From Nonomuraea angiospora (GTDB lineage: Bacteria > Actinomycetota > Actinomycetes > Streptosporangiales > Streptosporangiaceae), in assembly GCF_014873145.1 (NCBI RefSeq), contig NZ_JADBEK010000001.1, positions 4,464,001 to 4,528,000 on the forward strand: DNA of 64,000 nt, read 5' to 3'. A program made the position numbers and the translations under genes. A model generated the notes under the pieces. That model saw only the letters and a program-made list of their open reading frames with translations. It made no database searches and was not told where the DNA came from. This document shows positions 38,224-47,342 of the stretch, one piece after another. Numbering within the stretch: the stretch's first letter is position 1; the number at the start of each line of letters is the position of its first letter.

Positions 38224-39138
38224 ATGAAGCTGCGGATCTTCACCGAGCCCCAGCAGGGCGCGACATATGACGACCTGCTCACCGTCGCCCAGGCCACCGA
38301 GCGACTGGGTTTTGATGCTTTCTTCCGTTCCGACCATTACATGCGCATCGGCCCCGGCGACCCGGGTGTCGGCTCGACCGACGCGTGGATCACGCTGGCC
38401 GGCCTGGCCAGGGAGACCTCGAGGATCCGGCTGGGCACCCTGGTGACGCCGGCCACGTTCCGGCTGCCCGGGCCGCTGGCGATCAGCGTCGCGCAGATCG
38501 ACCAGATGAGCGGCGGCCGGGTCGAGCTGGGCTTCGGCACGGGCTGGTTCGACACCGAGCACGCGGCGTACGGCATCCCGTTCCCGCCGCAGAACGAGCG
38601 GTTCGGGCGGTTCGAGGAGCAGCTCGAGATCATCACGGGGTTGTGGACCGCGGAGAAGAGCTTCTCGTTCGAGGGCAGCTACTACCGGGTGGCCGACTCG
38701 CCCGCGCTGCCCAAGCCGGTCCAGCGGCCCAGGCCGCCGATCATCATCGGCGGGTTCGGCGCCAAGCGCACGCCGAGGCTGGCGGCCACCTACGCCGACG
38801 AGTACAACCTCCCGTTCCACACCCTGGCCGACACCGAGCAGGCGTTCGCGCGGGTGCGGGCGGCCTGCGAGACGACCGGGCGCAGCCTGACGTACTCGGT
38901 GGCGCAGACCACCGTCGTGGGCGCGGATCGGGCGGAGGTCGAGCGGCGCGCGGCCGCCATCGGCGAGAACCCCGAGACCCTGCCCGCGGGCGGCCTGTGC
39001 GGCACCCCGGCCGAGATCGTGGAGAAGATCGGCAAGTTCGCCGAGCTGGGCGCCGAGACGGTCTACCTCCAGATCATGGACCTGAACGACCTCGAGCACC
39101 TGGAGCTGATCGCCGCGGAGGTGCTCCCGCACGTGTAA
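38224..39138 (+). CDS. LLM-class F420-dependent oxidoreductase (paralogue B)
   Basis: 304 residues. MKLRIFTEPQQGATYDDLL, GFDAFFRSDHYMRIG, RIRLGTLVTPATFRLPGPLA and VELGFGTGWFDTEHAAYGI are typical of actinobacterial TIGR03560-like LLM oxidoreductases. The barrel ends with GTPAEIVEKIGKFAELGAE. It uses F420 for hydride transfer to or from an unknown substrate. It is unlike paralogue A at 33.3 kb beyond the fold. The hen1 gene follows after 44 bp with its own promoter-like box. Confidence 0.85.
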   Translation: MKLRIFTEPQQGATYDDLLTVAQATERLGFDAFFRSDHYMRIGPGDPGVGSTDAWITLAGLARETSRIRLGTLVTPATFRLPGPLAISVAQIDQMSGGRVELGFGTGWFDTEHAAYGIPFPPQNERFGRFEEQLEIITGLWTAEKSFSFEGSYYRVADSPALPKPVQRPRPPIIIGGFGAKRTPRLAATYADEYNLPFHTLADTEQAFARVRAACETTGRSLTYSVAQTTVVGADRAEVERRAAAIGENPETLPAGGLCGTPAEIVEKIGKFAELGAETVYLQIMDLNDLEHLELIAAEVLPHV

Positions 39139-39170
39139 GTAATCATTGGCGGCGCTTCGTGGCGGTACGG

Positions 39171-39176
39171 CAGACT
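39171..39176 (+). promoter_or_regulatory. Candidate -10 for hen1-pnkp, leaderless type
   Basis: CAGACT ends 6 nt before the GTG at 39183. No Shine-Dalgarno sequence is present. Confidence 0.35.
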
Positions 39177-39182
39177 TGGGGC

Positions 39183-40682
39183 GTGCTGCTGACGATCACG
39201 ACCACCGCGAGGCCGGCCACCGACCTGGGCTTCCTCCTGCACAAGCATCCCGGACGGGTGCAGGAGTTCGGCCGGTCGTTCGGCACGGCCACGGTGTTCT
39301 ACCCCGAGGCGGAGGAGGAGCGCTGCACGGCGGCGCTCCTGCTCGAGGTCGATCCGATCGCGCTGGTCAGGTCGCGCGGCAAGAGCTCGCCCGACTTCAG
39401 CCTGTCGCAGTACGTCAACGACCGCCCCTACGCGGCCTCCTCGCTGCTGGCCGTGGCGCTGGCCGACGTGTTCCGCACGGCGCGGGCGGGCCGGTGCGCG
39501 GCCAGGCCCGAGCTGGCGGGCACGCCGCTGCCGCTGGAGCTGCGGCTGCCCGCGCTGCCCTGCCGGGGCGGCCCCGAGCTGGCCACCAGGCTCTTCGAGC
39601 CGCTCGGGTGGGAGGTGGACGCGCAGGCCGTGCCGCTCGACGAGGGCTTCCCCGAGTGGGGTGATTCGCGCTACGTCCGGCTCACCCTGCGGGGCACGGC
39701 GCGACTCGCCGACGCGCTCAACCACCTGTACGTGCTGCTGCCCGTGCTCGACGACGGCAAGCACTACTGGATCGCGCCCGACGAGGTCGACAAGCTGATC
39801 AGGGCGGGCGAGGGCTGGCTGTCCGGCCACCCGGAGCGCGGCCTGATCACCCGGCGCTACCTGGGGCGGCGCTGGGCACTGGCCCGCACCGCGCTGGCGC
39901 GCCTGGCCGAGCTGGGCGACGAGACCGAGGAGCAGCTGGAGCCCGCGGTCGAGGAGGACGCGCCCGCCGGGGAGAGCGCCGCCGACGAGGCGGCCGCCGC
40001 AGAGGCCGCGGCCCAGGGCGACGCTCCCCAGGAGGAGGCCGCCCAGGAGGAGGCCACTCAGGAGGCGCCCAAGGCGAAGCCGCTGAACCTGCGGCGGCGC
40101 GAGGCGGTGCTGGCCAAGCTGGAGGAGCTCGGCGCGGTCAGCGTGATCGACCTGGGCTGCGGCCAGGGCGAGCTGGTCGGCGCGCTGCTGGCCAGGCCCA
40201 GGTTCGCCAGGGTCGGCGGCATGGACGTCTCGTCGATGGCGCTCACCATCGCCGCCCGCAAGCTGCGCCTGGACCGCATGCCCGACAGCAGGCGTGCCAG
40301 GCTCACCCTGTTCCAGGGCGCGCTCACGTACACCGACAAGCGGCTGTCCGGCTACGACGCCGCGGTGCTCATGGAGGTGATCGAGCACGTCGACCCGCCG
40401 CGCCTGGCCGCGCTCGAACGCGTCGTGTTCGGCCGCGCCAGGCCACAGCACGTGCTCGTCACCACCCCCAACATCGAGCACAACGTCCGCTACGAGTTCC
40501 TGACCGGCCTGCGCCACCCCGACCACCGCTTCGAGTGGACCCGCGCCGAGTTCGCCGCCTGGGCCACCAGGGTCGCCGGCGAGTACGGCTACCAGGTCGC
40601 GTTCGAGCCGGTCGGCGACGACGACCCCGAGGTCGGCCCGCCGACCCAGATGGGAGTGTTCACCCGTGATCAGCGTTCCTGA
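39183..40682 (+). CDS. hen1: 3'-terminal RNA ribose 2'-O-methyltransferase Hen1
   Basis: 499 residues. The N-terminal half (1-240) is the bacterial Hen1 domain that contacts Pnkp (DLGFLLHKHPGRVQEF, SQYVNDRPYAASS, KHYWIAPDEVDKL). An acidic Ala/Glu-rich linker follows at about 245-295. The C-terminal SAM methyltransferase has VIDLGCGQGEL and the metal-binding set E398, E401, H402 (EVIEH) with H448 in HPDHRFEW. It methylates the 2'-OH at the 3' end of cleaved RNA before ligation, making the repaired junction resistant to re-cutting. It overlaps pnkp by 17 bp. Confidence 0.93.
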   Translation: MLLTITTTARPATDLGFLLHKHPGRVQEFGRSFGTATVFYPEAEEERCTAALLLEVDPIALVRSRGKSSPDFSLSQYVNDRPYAASSLLAVALADVFRTARAGRCAARPELAGTPLPLELRLPALPCRGGPELATRLFEPLGWEVDAQAVPLDEGFPEWGDSRYVRLTLRGTARLADALNHLYVLLPVLDDGKHYWIAPDEVDKLIRAGEGWLSGHPERGLITRRYLGRRWALARTALARLAELGDETEEQLEPAVEEDAPAGESAADEAAAAEAAAQGDAPQEEAAQEEATQEAPKAKPLNLRRREAVLAKLEELGAVSVIDLGCGQGELVGALLARPRFARVGGMDVSSMALTIAARKLRLDRMPDSRRARLTLFQGALTYTDKRLSGYDAAVLMEVIEHVDPPRLAALERVVFGRARPQHVLVTTPNIEHNVRYEFLTGLRHPDHRFEWTRAEFAAWATRVAGEYGYQVAFEPVGDDDPEVGPPTQMGVFTRDQRS

Positions 40683-43128
40683 GCTCTCGCTGGTGGTGCT
40701 CGTCGGCGTCTCGGGCAGCGGCAAGTCGACGTTCGCCAGGAAGCACTTCAAGCCCACGCAGGTCATCTCCTCCGACTTCTGCCGCGGCCTGGTCTCCGAC
40801 GACGAGAACGACCAGTCGGCCACGCCCGCCGCGTTCGACCTGCTGCATCACATCGTCGGCGTGCGGCTGGCCAGGGGCCTGTTCACCGTGGTCGACGCCA
40901 CCAACGTCCAGTACGCGGCCCGCAGGAGCCTCCTCGACCTGGCCAAGAAGCACGACGTGCTGTGCGACGCGATCGTGCTCGACGCGCCCGAGGAGGTGGC
41001 CATCGAGCGCAACGCCGCCCGGCCCGACCGCGACTTCGGCCCCGGCGTGGTGATCCGCCAGCGCAAGGAGCTGCGGCGCTCGCTGAGCAGGATCTCCAAC
41101 GACGGGTTCCGGCGGGTCCACGTGCTGCGCGGCCTCGACGAGATCGACGGCGCGGAGATCACGTACGAGAGGGCCTGGTCCGACAGGACCGAGCTGACCG
41201 GCCCCTTCGACATCATCGGCGACGTCCACGGCTGCCGCTCCGAGCTGGAGACGCTGCTGCGCCGGCTCGGCTGGGAGGGGCTCACGCACCCGGAGGGCCG
41301 CACGGCCGTGTTCGTCGGCGACCTGGTCGACCGCGGGCCCGACACCCCCGGCGTGCTGCGCCTGGTGATGGACATGGTCGAGGCCGGCACCGCGATCTGC
41401 GTGGCCGGCAACCACGAGCAGAAGCTGGTGCGCGCGCTCAACGGCCGCAAGGTCACGGTCGCGCACGGCCTGCGCGAGTCGCTCGACCAGCTCGCGGCGC
41501 AGGAGCCGGAGTTCGTGGAGCGGGCCAGGACGTTCATGGACGGCCTGCTCAGCCACTACCGCCTCGACGGCGGCCGGCTCGTGGTCGCGCACGCGGGCCT
41601 GAAGGAGGCCTACCACGGCCGCGCCTCGGGCCGGGTGCGCGCGTTCGCCCTGTACGGCGACACGACCGGCGAGACCGACGAGTACGGCCTGCCCGTCCGC
41701 TACCCGTGGGCCGACGAATACCGCGGCCGGGCGATGGTCGTCTACGGCCACACCCCCACGGTCCGCCCCGAGTGGGTGAACAACACGATCTGCCTCGACA
41801 CCGGCTGCGTCTTCGGCGGCCACCTGACCGCGCTGCGCTACCCGGAGCGGCAGATCGTCCAGGTCGCGGCCGAGAAGGTGTGGTACGAGCCGGCCAAGCC
41901 CCTCGGCGCCGGCTCGGCCCGCGATCCCGGCATGCTGGACATCAACGACGTGACCGGCACCCGGCACGTCGAGACCAGGTTCGGCACCAGGGTCAAGGTC
42001 CTGGAGGAGAACGCGGCCGCGGCCCTGGAGGTCATGAGCCGGTTCGCGGTGGACCCGCGCTGGCTGGTCTACCTGCCGCCCACCATGGCGCCGCCGGAGA
42101 CGTCCCGGCTGGACGGCTACCTGGAGCACCCGCACGAGGCGTTCGAGGAGTTCGCCGCCGCCGGGGTGCGCGAGGTCGTGTGCGAGGAGAAGCACATGGG
42201 CTCGCGGGCCGTCGCCGTGCTGGCCAGGACGCCGGAGGTGGCAGCGGCCACGTTCGGCGTGACGGACGGCGGCACGGGCGCCGTCTACACGCGCACCGGG
42301 CGGCCGTTCTTCGACGACACGGCGCCGCTGGTGGCGCGGCTGCGCGAGGCGTGCGAGCCGCTCTGGGCGGAGCTGCGCTCCGACTGGGTGGTGCTCGACT
42401 GCGAGCTGCTGCCCTGGTCGGCGAAGGCCGGTGAGCTGATCCGGTCGCAGTACGCCTCCGTCGGCGCGGCCGCCCGCGCCGCGCTGCCCGAGGCGGTCGC
42501 GGCTTTGGAAGCGGCGGCCGGGCGGGGAATGGACGTGGGCGGACTGCTGACCCGCACCCGGCGCCGCTCCCACAACGCTGCCCTGTTCCGCGACGCTTAT
42601 GCACGCTACTGCTGGCCGGTCGACGGTCTGGAGGGCATCCGGCTGGCGCCGTTCCAGATCCTCGCCTGCGAGGGGCGGGCCACGGCGCTGGAGCCGCACG
42701 CCTGGCACCTGTCCACGCTGGCGCTGCTCGACTCGCCGCTGATCGCCCCCACCCGGCACGTCTTCGTCACCCTCGACTCGCCCGGGTCGAGGGCCTCGGC
42801 GACCGAGTGGTGGGAGTCCCTGACGGCGGCGGGCGGAGAGGGCATGGTGGTCAAGCCCGCCGCGTACGCCCCCGGCCGGGTGCAGCCCGGCGTGAAGGTG
42901 CGCGGGCGCGAATACCTGCGCATCATCTACGGCCCCGACTACACCGAGTCGCTCGACGTGCTGCGCCGGCGCTTCCTGGGCAAGAAGCGCTCGATGGCGC
43001 TGCGCGAGTACGCGCTGGGGCTGGAGGCGCTGTCGCGGCTGGCGGAGGGCGAGGCGGCCTGGCGGGTGCACGAGCCGGTCTTCGCGGTGCTGGCCCTGGA
43101 GTCGGAGCCGGTGGACCCCCGGCTCTGA
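40666..43128 (+). CDS. pnkp: Bacterial RNA repair enzyme Pnkp (polynucleotide kinase-phosphatase-ligase)
   Basis: 820 residues in three domains. The 5'-kinase (about 1-170) has P-loop GVSGSGKST. The binuclear-metal 2',3'-phosphatase (about 180-400) has GDVHGC, GDLVDRGPD, GNHEQK and VVYGHTP. The ligase/adenylyltransferase (about 470-820) has nucleophile Lys509 in EEKHMGSRA and the distal GMVVKP. With Hen1 it heals and seals RNAs cut by ribotoxins, notably tRNAs. GGGAGTG lies 8 nt before the GTG start, inside hen1. Confidence 0.95.
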   Translation: MISVPELSLVVLVGVSGSGKSTFARKHFKPTQVISSDFCRGLVSDDENDQSATPAAFDLLHHIVGVRLARGLFTVVDATNVQYAARRSLLDLAKKHDVLCDAIVLDAPEEVAIERNAARPDRDFGPGVVIRQRKELRRSLSRISNDGFRRVHVLRGLDEIDGAEITYERAWSDRTELTGPFDIIGDVHGCRSELETLLRRLGWEGLTHPEGRTAVFVGDLVDRGPDTPGVLRLVMDMVEAGTAICVAGNHEQKLVRALNGRKVTVAHGLRESLDQLAAQEPEFVERARTFMDGLLSHYRLDGGRLVVAHAGLKEAYHGRASGRVRAFALYGDTTGETDEYGLPVRYPWADEYRGRAMVVYGHTPTVRPEWVNNTICLDTGCVFGGHLTALRYPERQIVQVAAEKVWYEPAKPLGAGSARDPGMLDINDVTGTRHVETRFGTRVKVLEENAAAALEVMSRFAVDPRWLVYLPPTMAPPETSRLDGYLEHPHEAFEEFAAAGVREVVCEEKHMGSRAVAVLARTPEVAAATFGVTDGGTGAVYTRTGRPFFDDTAPLVARLREACEPLWAELRSDWVVLDCELLPWSAKAGELIRSQYASVGAAARAALPEAVAALEAAAGRGMDVGGLLTRTRRRSHNAALFRDAYARYCWPVDGLEGIRLAPFQILACEGRATALEPHAWHLSTLALLDSPLIAPTRHVFVTLDSPGSRASATEWWESLTAAGGEGMVVKPAAYAPGRVQPGVKVRGREYLRIIYGPDYTESLDVLRRRFLGKKRSMALREYALGLEALSRLAEGEAAWRVHEPVFAVLALESEPVDPRL

Positions 43129-43178
43129 CTAACGCCATGACCTGCGGGTAGGTCCCCCCACCACGGGGAAGGACCTGC

Positions 43179-44579
43179 ATGGCAACGAAGTACGCGCACC
43201 ACGAGCACCTCGGCCACGTCGTCTTCATCACCGCGGCCGCGGCCATCGGGGGGTTCCTGTTCGGCTACGACAGCGCCGTGATCAACGGCGCCGTCGTCGG
43301 CATCCGGAAGTACTTCCACGTGGGGCCGGTCGAGATCGGGTTCGTGGTGGCCATCGCGCTGCTCGGGTCCGCCGTGGGGGCGTGGGCGGGCGGCGGGCTG
43401 GCCGACCGGCTGGGGCGTACCAGGACGATGCAGGTGGCGGCGCTGCTGTTCGCGGTCAGCTCGATCGGTCAGATGCTGCCGTTCGCCATCTGGGACCTCG
43501 CGTTCTGGCGCGTGATCGCGGGCTTCGCGATCGGCATGGCGTCGGTGATCGGGCCCGCGTACATCGCCGAGGTGGCCCCGCCCGCCTACCGGGGGCGGCT
43601 GGGCTCGTTCCAGCAGCTGGCGATCGTGCTCGGCATCGCGGTCTCGCAGCTCGTCGACTTCCTGATCGTCCAGCTGGCCGGCGGCAACGTGAACAACCCC
43701 CTCTGGGGCCTGCAGGCGTGGCAGTGGATGCTGGGCGCCTGCGTCGTGCCCGCCCTGTTCTACCTGACGTTCGCGCTGATCATCCCCGAGTCGCCGCGCT
43801 ACCTGATCATGTCGGGGCGCACCAGGAGGGCCCGCGAGGTGCTGGCCGAGATCGAGCCCGAGGACACCGACATCGAGGCCCACATCGCGGAGATCCAGCA
43901 CGTGCTGCGCACCCAGCGGGTGCCGGGGCTGAAGGACCTGCGCGGGCCCGCGCTCGGGCTGCTGCCGATCGTCTGGATCGGGATCGGCCTGTCGGTCTTC
44001 CAGCAGTTGGTGGGCATCAACGTGATCTTCTACTACTCGTCCGTGCTGTGGCAGTCGGTCGGCATCAACCAGAGCGCCTCGCTGCTGATCAGCTTCTCCA
44101 GCTCGATGATCAACATCGTGGGCACGTTCATCGCGATCTCGCTGGTGGACAGGATCGGGCGCAAGCCGCTGCTGCTGATCGGCTCCGCGGGCATGGCGGT
44201 CTCGCTGGCCACCGCGGCGTGGGCGTTCAGCGCGGCCAGGACGGTGGGCAGGACGGTCACGCTGCCGGACCCGCAGGGGCTGATCGCGCTCGTGGCGGCC
44301 AACGTGTTCGTGCTGTTCTTCGCCCTGTCCTGGGGTGTGGTGGTCTGGGTGCTCCTGGGGGAGATGTTCCCGAACCGCATCCGCGCCGCCGCCCTGGGCA
44401 TCTCCGCCGGGGCCCAGTGGATCGCGAACTGGGCGATCACGGTGACGTTCCCGGCGCTGGCGGCCTGGAACCTGCCGCTCACCTACGCCATGTACACGTT
44501 CTTCGCGGTGCTGTCGTTCCTGTTCGTCGTCAGGTGGGTGCGCGAGACCAAGGGCCGCAAACTCGAAGACATGGGCTAA
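43179..44579 (+). CDS. Sugar porter family MFS transporter (GalP/XylE type)
   Basis: 466 residues with 12 helices. The sugar-porter signatures are GFLFGYDSAVINGAV in TM1, GGGLADRLGRTR after TM2, IIPESPRYLIMSGR after TM6, QQLVGINVIFYYSS in TM7 and VDRIGRKPLLLIG. Probably a monosaccharide:proton symporter; specificity is not readable. GGGAAGGACC lies before the ATG. It is 50 bp after pnkp in the same direction, but no functional link is apparent. Confidence 0.9.
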   Translation: MATKYAHHEHLGHVVFITAAAAIGGFLFGYDSAVINGAVVGIRKYFHVGPVEIGFVVAIALLGSAVGAWAGGGLADRLGRTRTMQVAALLFAVSSIGQMLPFAIWDLAFWRVIAGFAIGMASVIGPAYIAEVAPPAYRGRLGSFQQLAIVLGIAVSQLVDFLIVQLAGGNVNNPLWGLQAWQWMLGACVVPALFYLTFALIIPESPRYLIMSGRTRRAREVLAEIEPEDTDIEAHIAEIQHVLRTQRVPGLKDLRGPALGLLPIVWIGIGLSVFQQLVGINVIFYYSSVLWQSVGINQSASLLISFSSSMINIVGTFIAISLVDRIGRKPLLLIGSAGMAVSLATAAWAFSAARTVGRTVTLPDPQGLIALVAANVFVLFFALSWGVVVWVLLGEMFPNRIRAAALGISAGAQWIANWAITVTFPALAAWNLPLTYAMYTFFAVLSFLFVVRWVRETKGRKLEDMG

Positions 44580-44582
44580 TCT
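44577..44582 (+). promoter_or_regulatory. Candidate -10 for the DNA glycosylase gene, leaderless type
   Basis: TAATCT overlaps the sugar-porter stop codon and ends 7 nt before the GTG at 44590. Confidence 0.4.
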
Positions 44583-44589
44583 CCGGCAC

Positions 44590-45090
44590 GTGATCGACGA
44601 CGTCCTGGCCCCCAAGCTCGACGTGCTGTTCTGCGGCATCAATCCCGGCCTCATGTCCGAGGCCACCGGCCACCACTTCGCCCGGCCCGGCAACCGCTTC
44701 TGGCCGGCGCTGCACCTGTCCGGCTTCACCCCGCGCCTGCTGGCCCCCGCCGAGCAGCACCTCCTCCCCTCGTACGGGCTGGGCATCACGAACATCGTCG
44801 CCCGCCCGAGCGCCAAGGCGTCGGAGCTGACCAAGGAGGAGCTGGTCGAGAGCGGCCAGGCCCTGGCCGCGAAGGTGGCGGCCGCTGAGCCGGCGATCCT
44901 CGCGGTGCTGGGGATCTCGGCGTACCGCGCGGCCTTCGCCCGTCCCAAGGCCCGCATCGGCCCCCAGGAGGAGCTCGTCGGTGGGGCCAGGGTGTGGGTG
45001 CTGCCCAACCCGAGCGGATTGAACGCCCACTGGACCCTGGCCACCATCGCCGACGAGATGGGCCGACTGCGCGGCTACCTGGCCTCCTAG
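44590..45090 (+). CDS. mug: Mismatch-specific (G:T/U) DNA glycosylase, MUG family
   Basis: 166 residues, typical for MUG. FCGINPGLMSEATGHHFARP is the catalytic-loop region with the GINPG motif and the Asn that activates water. NPSGLNAHW is the intercalating motif that replaces the extrahelical base. It removes uracil or thymine mispaired with guanine and 3,N4-ethenocytosine. The GTG start directly follows a TAATCT box and lies 10 bp after the sugar-porter stop. Confidence 0.9.
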   Translation: MIDDVLAPKLDVLFCGINPGLMSEATGHHFARPGNRFWPALHLSGFTPRLLAPAEQHLLPSYGLGITNIVARPSAKASELTKEELVESGQALAAKVAAAEPAILAVLGISAYRAAFARPKARIGPQEELVGGARVWVLPNPSGLNAHWTLATIADEMGRLRGYLAS

Positions 45091-45129
45091 CTCGACCTAC
45101 TGGCTCGACCTACTGGCTCGACCTGCTTG
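45091..45129. repeat. Three tandem 13-bp repeats
   Basis: CTCGACCTACTGG occurs twice exactly (45091-45103, 45104-45116) and a third time with two changes (45117-45129). It sits between the convergent glycosylase and CAP gene stops. Confidence 0.85.
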
Positions 45130-45131
45130 GC

Positions 45132-45998
45132 CTACTTGGCCGCGAAGTCCTGGGTCCAGTAGATCCGGCCCTGGGAGTTCTTGGCCACACCGACGCCGAT
45201 CAGGTTGTACCGGCAGTTCATGATGTTGGCCCGGTGGCCCGCGCTGTTCATCCAGCCCTCGACCACGGAGGCCGGGGAGGGCTGGCCGAAGGCGATGTTC
45301 TCGGCGAAGGCGTTGCCTCCGCTGAAGCCGGCGGCCCGGATGCGGTCCATGAAGCTGCGGCCGTCCTTGGAGGTGTGGTCGAAGTAGCCCTGCTTCGCCA
45401 TGTCGTCGGAGTGGCCGAACGCGGCGGCGCGCAGCTGCGGGTCGTGCTTGAGCGGCTGGCAGCCGCCCTTGGCCCGCTCGGCATTGGTCAGCCTGAGGAC
45501 TTCGTTCTCCTCGGCCGTGCCGACCGCCCCTCCGGACGCCGGGGGCGGCGCGGAGGGCGTCGGGGTCGACGTGCCGGTGGGAGTGGGGGTGGTGGGGGTG
45601 GGTGTCGGCGTGCTGTCAGGGGTGCAGGTCAGCCGGATGGCCCGGGACTTGGCGGTGCCGCCGCGATAGTCGGTCGCGACCGCGTAGTAGGTGCCCGGTT
45701 TGCAGGCGAGTGTCAGGGTGATGCGGCCGTCCTTGGAGGCCCCGCTCTTGACGACGGGGTCGGGGCCAGGGACGGCGCGCTTGATACGGATGCGCAAGAG
45801 TGCGGTGTCGTCGCAGTTACGCCGGGTGGCGAACGACTTGATCTTCAATGCGTTGGTGAGGCTGGGCTTGGCCACGTTCACGCGGCACGAAGCCTTCGCC
45901 TCAGCCGAGCTCTGCGCCGCGGCCTCGGCCGCACTGATCGGCGCGCAGAGCACCGCCAGGCCGATGAGCCCGGCAAATACCCCAATGGGTCTACGCAT
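45132..45998 (-). CDS. Secreted CAP (SCP/PR-1) domain protein
   Basis: 288 residues. Signal peptide (GVFAGLIGLAVLCAPISA). An N-terminal beta-rich region with paired cysteines (about 35-125) is joined by a Thr/Pro-rich linker (STPTPTPTTPTPTG region) to a C-terminal CAP domain: LTNAERAKGGCQPL, GHSDDMAKQGYFDH, FAENIAFG and WMNSAGHRANIM. CAP proteins act extracellularly on lipids, the cell wall or proteases; the role here is unknown. GGAGGG precedes the ATG at 45998. The start chosen skips 24 residues that lack signal-peptide character. Confidence 0.88.
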   Translation of the reverse strand: MRRPIGVFAGLIGLAVLCAPISAAEAAAQSSAEAKASCRVNVAKPSLTNALKIKSFATRRNCDDTALLRIRIKRAVPGPDPVVKSGASKDGRITLTLACKPGTYYAVATDYRGGTAKSRAIRLTCTPDSTPTPTPTTPTPTGTSTPTPSAPPPASGGAVGTAEENEVLRLTNAERAKGGCQPLKHDPQLRAAAFGHSDDMAKQGYFDHTSKDGRSFMDRIRAAGFSGGNAFAENIAFGQPSPASVVEGWMNSAGHRANIMNCRYNLIGVGVAKNSQGRIYWTQDFAAK

Positions 45999-46667
45999 AG
46001 GGGATTCCCTCCAGTTGCCATAGACGCTGGATGGCAAGGCATTCTGTCGGGAACGAGACCGACTTGTCACTCAATTGCGACATAAATCTCGAAACTCAGG
46101 TAAACCAGAGTGCCACCTGAGGCGTCCGTGCCCCCGCCGCCGCGGGCCCGAAACCCCTGTCCCGCCGGGCTTTGCGCACCCCTGGCCCCCGTGGGAGCCA
46201 CCTGGAGATACGCGGAGGATCGCTTGGGGGTTCACGAAGAAGCCCGGCGCATCCGGCACGACCGCCCCCGCATCCGACGGCCGCGATCTTCGACGGGCTG
46301 ACGCGAGCAGTGATCAGGCCGCCCGCGCCCGCACCCGCGCCTGGCCGGCTATTCGGCGTTGATGCCGCGCACCGGCGGCGCGATCTGCGCGCAGAGCGGG
46401 ACATCGTTCTGGGCGCAATCCGCGAAAGAAATCGCCCAGTTTAGGGGCATATGGCACACTTTCGCGGTGACCTCAGAGACGACACCACCTACTCATCGCC
46501 ACGGCGATGAACCTCACCAGGCTCGGCGCCTGGCTGACCGGAACGCCTCTGACCCGACCCTCAGCTCTCACTTCGCCGCTCTGCGTCCAGCAGCATGATG
46601 CGTGGGGGTTTCGTCTTGTCTGCTCCCGGGAGGTGAAGGCCGCACGGCAAGCGCAGTGAGGACGGCT
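45999..46667. other. Gene-poor interval upstream of the CAP gene
   Basis: This 669-bp stretch holds no gene I can support firmly. The left 30 bp are the CAP ribosome-binding site and leader. A weak 43-codon plus-strand frame at 46467-46598 follows CACACT by 6 nt, but has no recognisable family. Base composition is less uniformly GC-rich than the flanks. Confidence 0.4.
46467..46598 (+). CDS. Possible small protein of 43 residues, unknown
   Basis: The GTG frame starts MTSETTPPTHRHGDEPHQ and ends SSHFAALRPAA. It lies 6 nt behind CACACT, like the leaderless starts elsewhere in the window. There is no Shine-Dalgarno sequence, no known domain and no neighbour support. It may be a chance frame. 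Confidence 0.2.
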   Translation: MTSETTPPTHRHGDEPHQARRLADRNASDPTLSSHFAALRPAA

Positions 46668-47342
46668 TCACTCTGCAGGCCGGCTTGTGGATAGCGGCGG
46701 CATCTGCGGAGGGGGAACCTGTTCGAAGGCGTTCGAGACCCCGGGCATGCTTTTCGCCTTTCTGATCACTGGACTGTTGTCCGCGCCGGGCTCCATGGTG
46801 ACGAGAAACGACTCGCTCATGTCTTTGATCCCTACGCCCGTCATTTGAGGAGCGAATTTACGGAATCTGGCGAGTGCGGCGGCCTGGTCCTCGAAGGTGA
46901 CGCTCACGACCCCTGGTAGTTTGCCCAGCGTTCGCTCGACGTCCGCCTTTTGCTGTTCGGTGATCGCTGTAGCCCTGCCCGGCGGATCGGCCATGATGCC
47001 TCCGCACGCGGGCCATGGATCGTCCTGCTTGCACAGAAAGACCCTGATTCCCGGCCCTTTCGAGCTCATCAGAACGAACTGGTGCAGGCTCGACGCCCTG
47101 ACGTCGTGATCCGTTGCGGCACTGTGATCCGGTGACGGGGTACCGCTGGATGTCAGTGCGACCGCGGCCACGATGCCGGCGAGGGCGACAGGTGCGGCCA
47201 CGGCCACAAACCGCACCCGGAGGGAGAAGCCGCGACGGCGACGGGTGGAGAAGGCGCGTGCGAGGTCGGCGTCGCGGCGGCGCTGGTAAGCGTCCTCGGT
47301 GTTGGGGCGCAAGGAGGTGATCAGGCCGTTGAGGTCGTTCAT
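46668..47342 (-). CDS. Membrane protein with FtsX extracellular-domain fold, partner of the sigma factor
   Basis: 224 residues. A cytoplasmic N-tail (MNDLNGLITSLRPNTEDAYQ) is followed by one membrane helix (about 43-66) and an extracellular domain. In that domain VFLCKQDDPWPACG, ITEQQKADVERTLGKLPGVV and VTFEDQAAALARFRKFAP match the FtsX ectodomain of actinobacteria. It lacks the FtsX permease helices. It overlaps the sigma-factor stop (ATGA), so it may act as its membrane-bound anti-sigma-like partner. That role is inferred from the arrangement. Confidence 0.75.
   Translation of the reverse strand: MNDLNGLITSLRPNTEDAYQRRRDADLARAFSTRRRRGFSLRVRFVAVAAPVALAGIVAAVALTSSGTPSPDHSAATDHDVRASSLHQFVLMSSKGPGIRVFLCKQDDPWPACGGIMADPPGRATAITEQQKADVERTLGKLPGVVSVTFEDQAAALARFRKFAPQMTGVGIKDMSESFLVTMEPGADNSPVIRKAKSMPGVSNAFEQVPPPQMPPLSTSRPAE

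Noticed and set aside
40660..43071. Long minus-strand frame over pnkp
   Set aside because: It is antisense to pnkp, whose three catalytic domains are intact on the plus strand.
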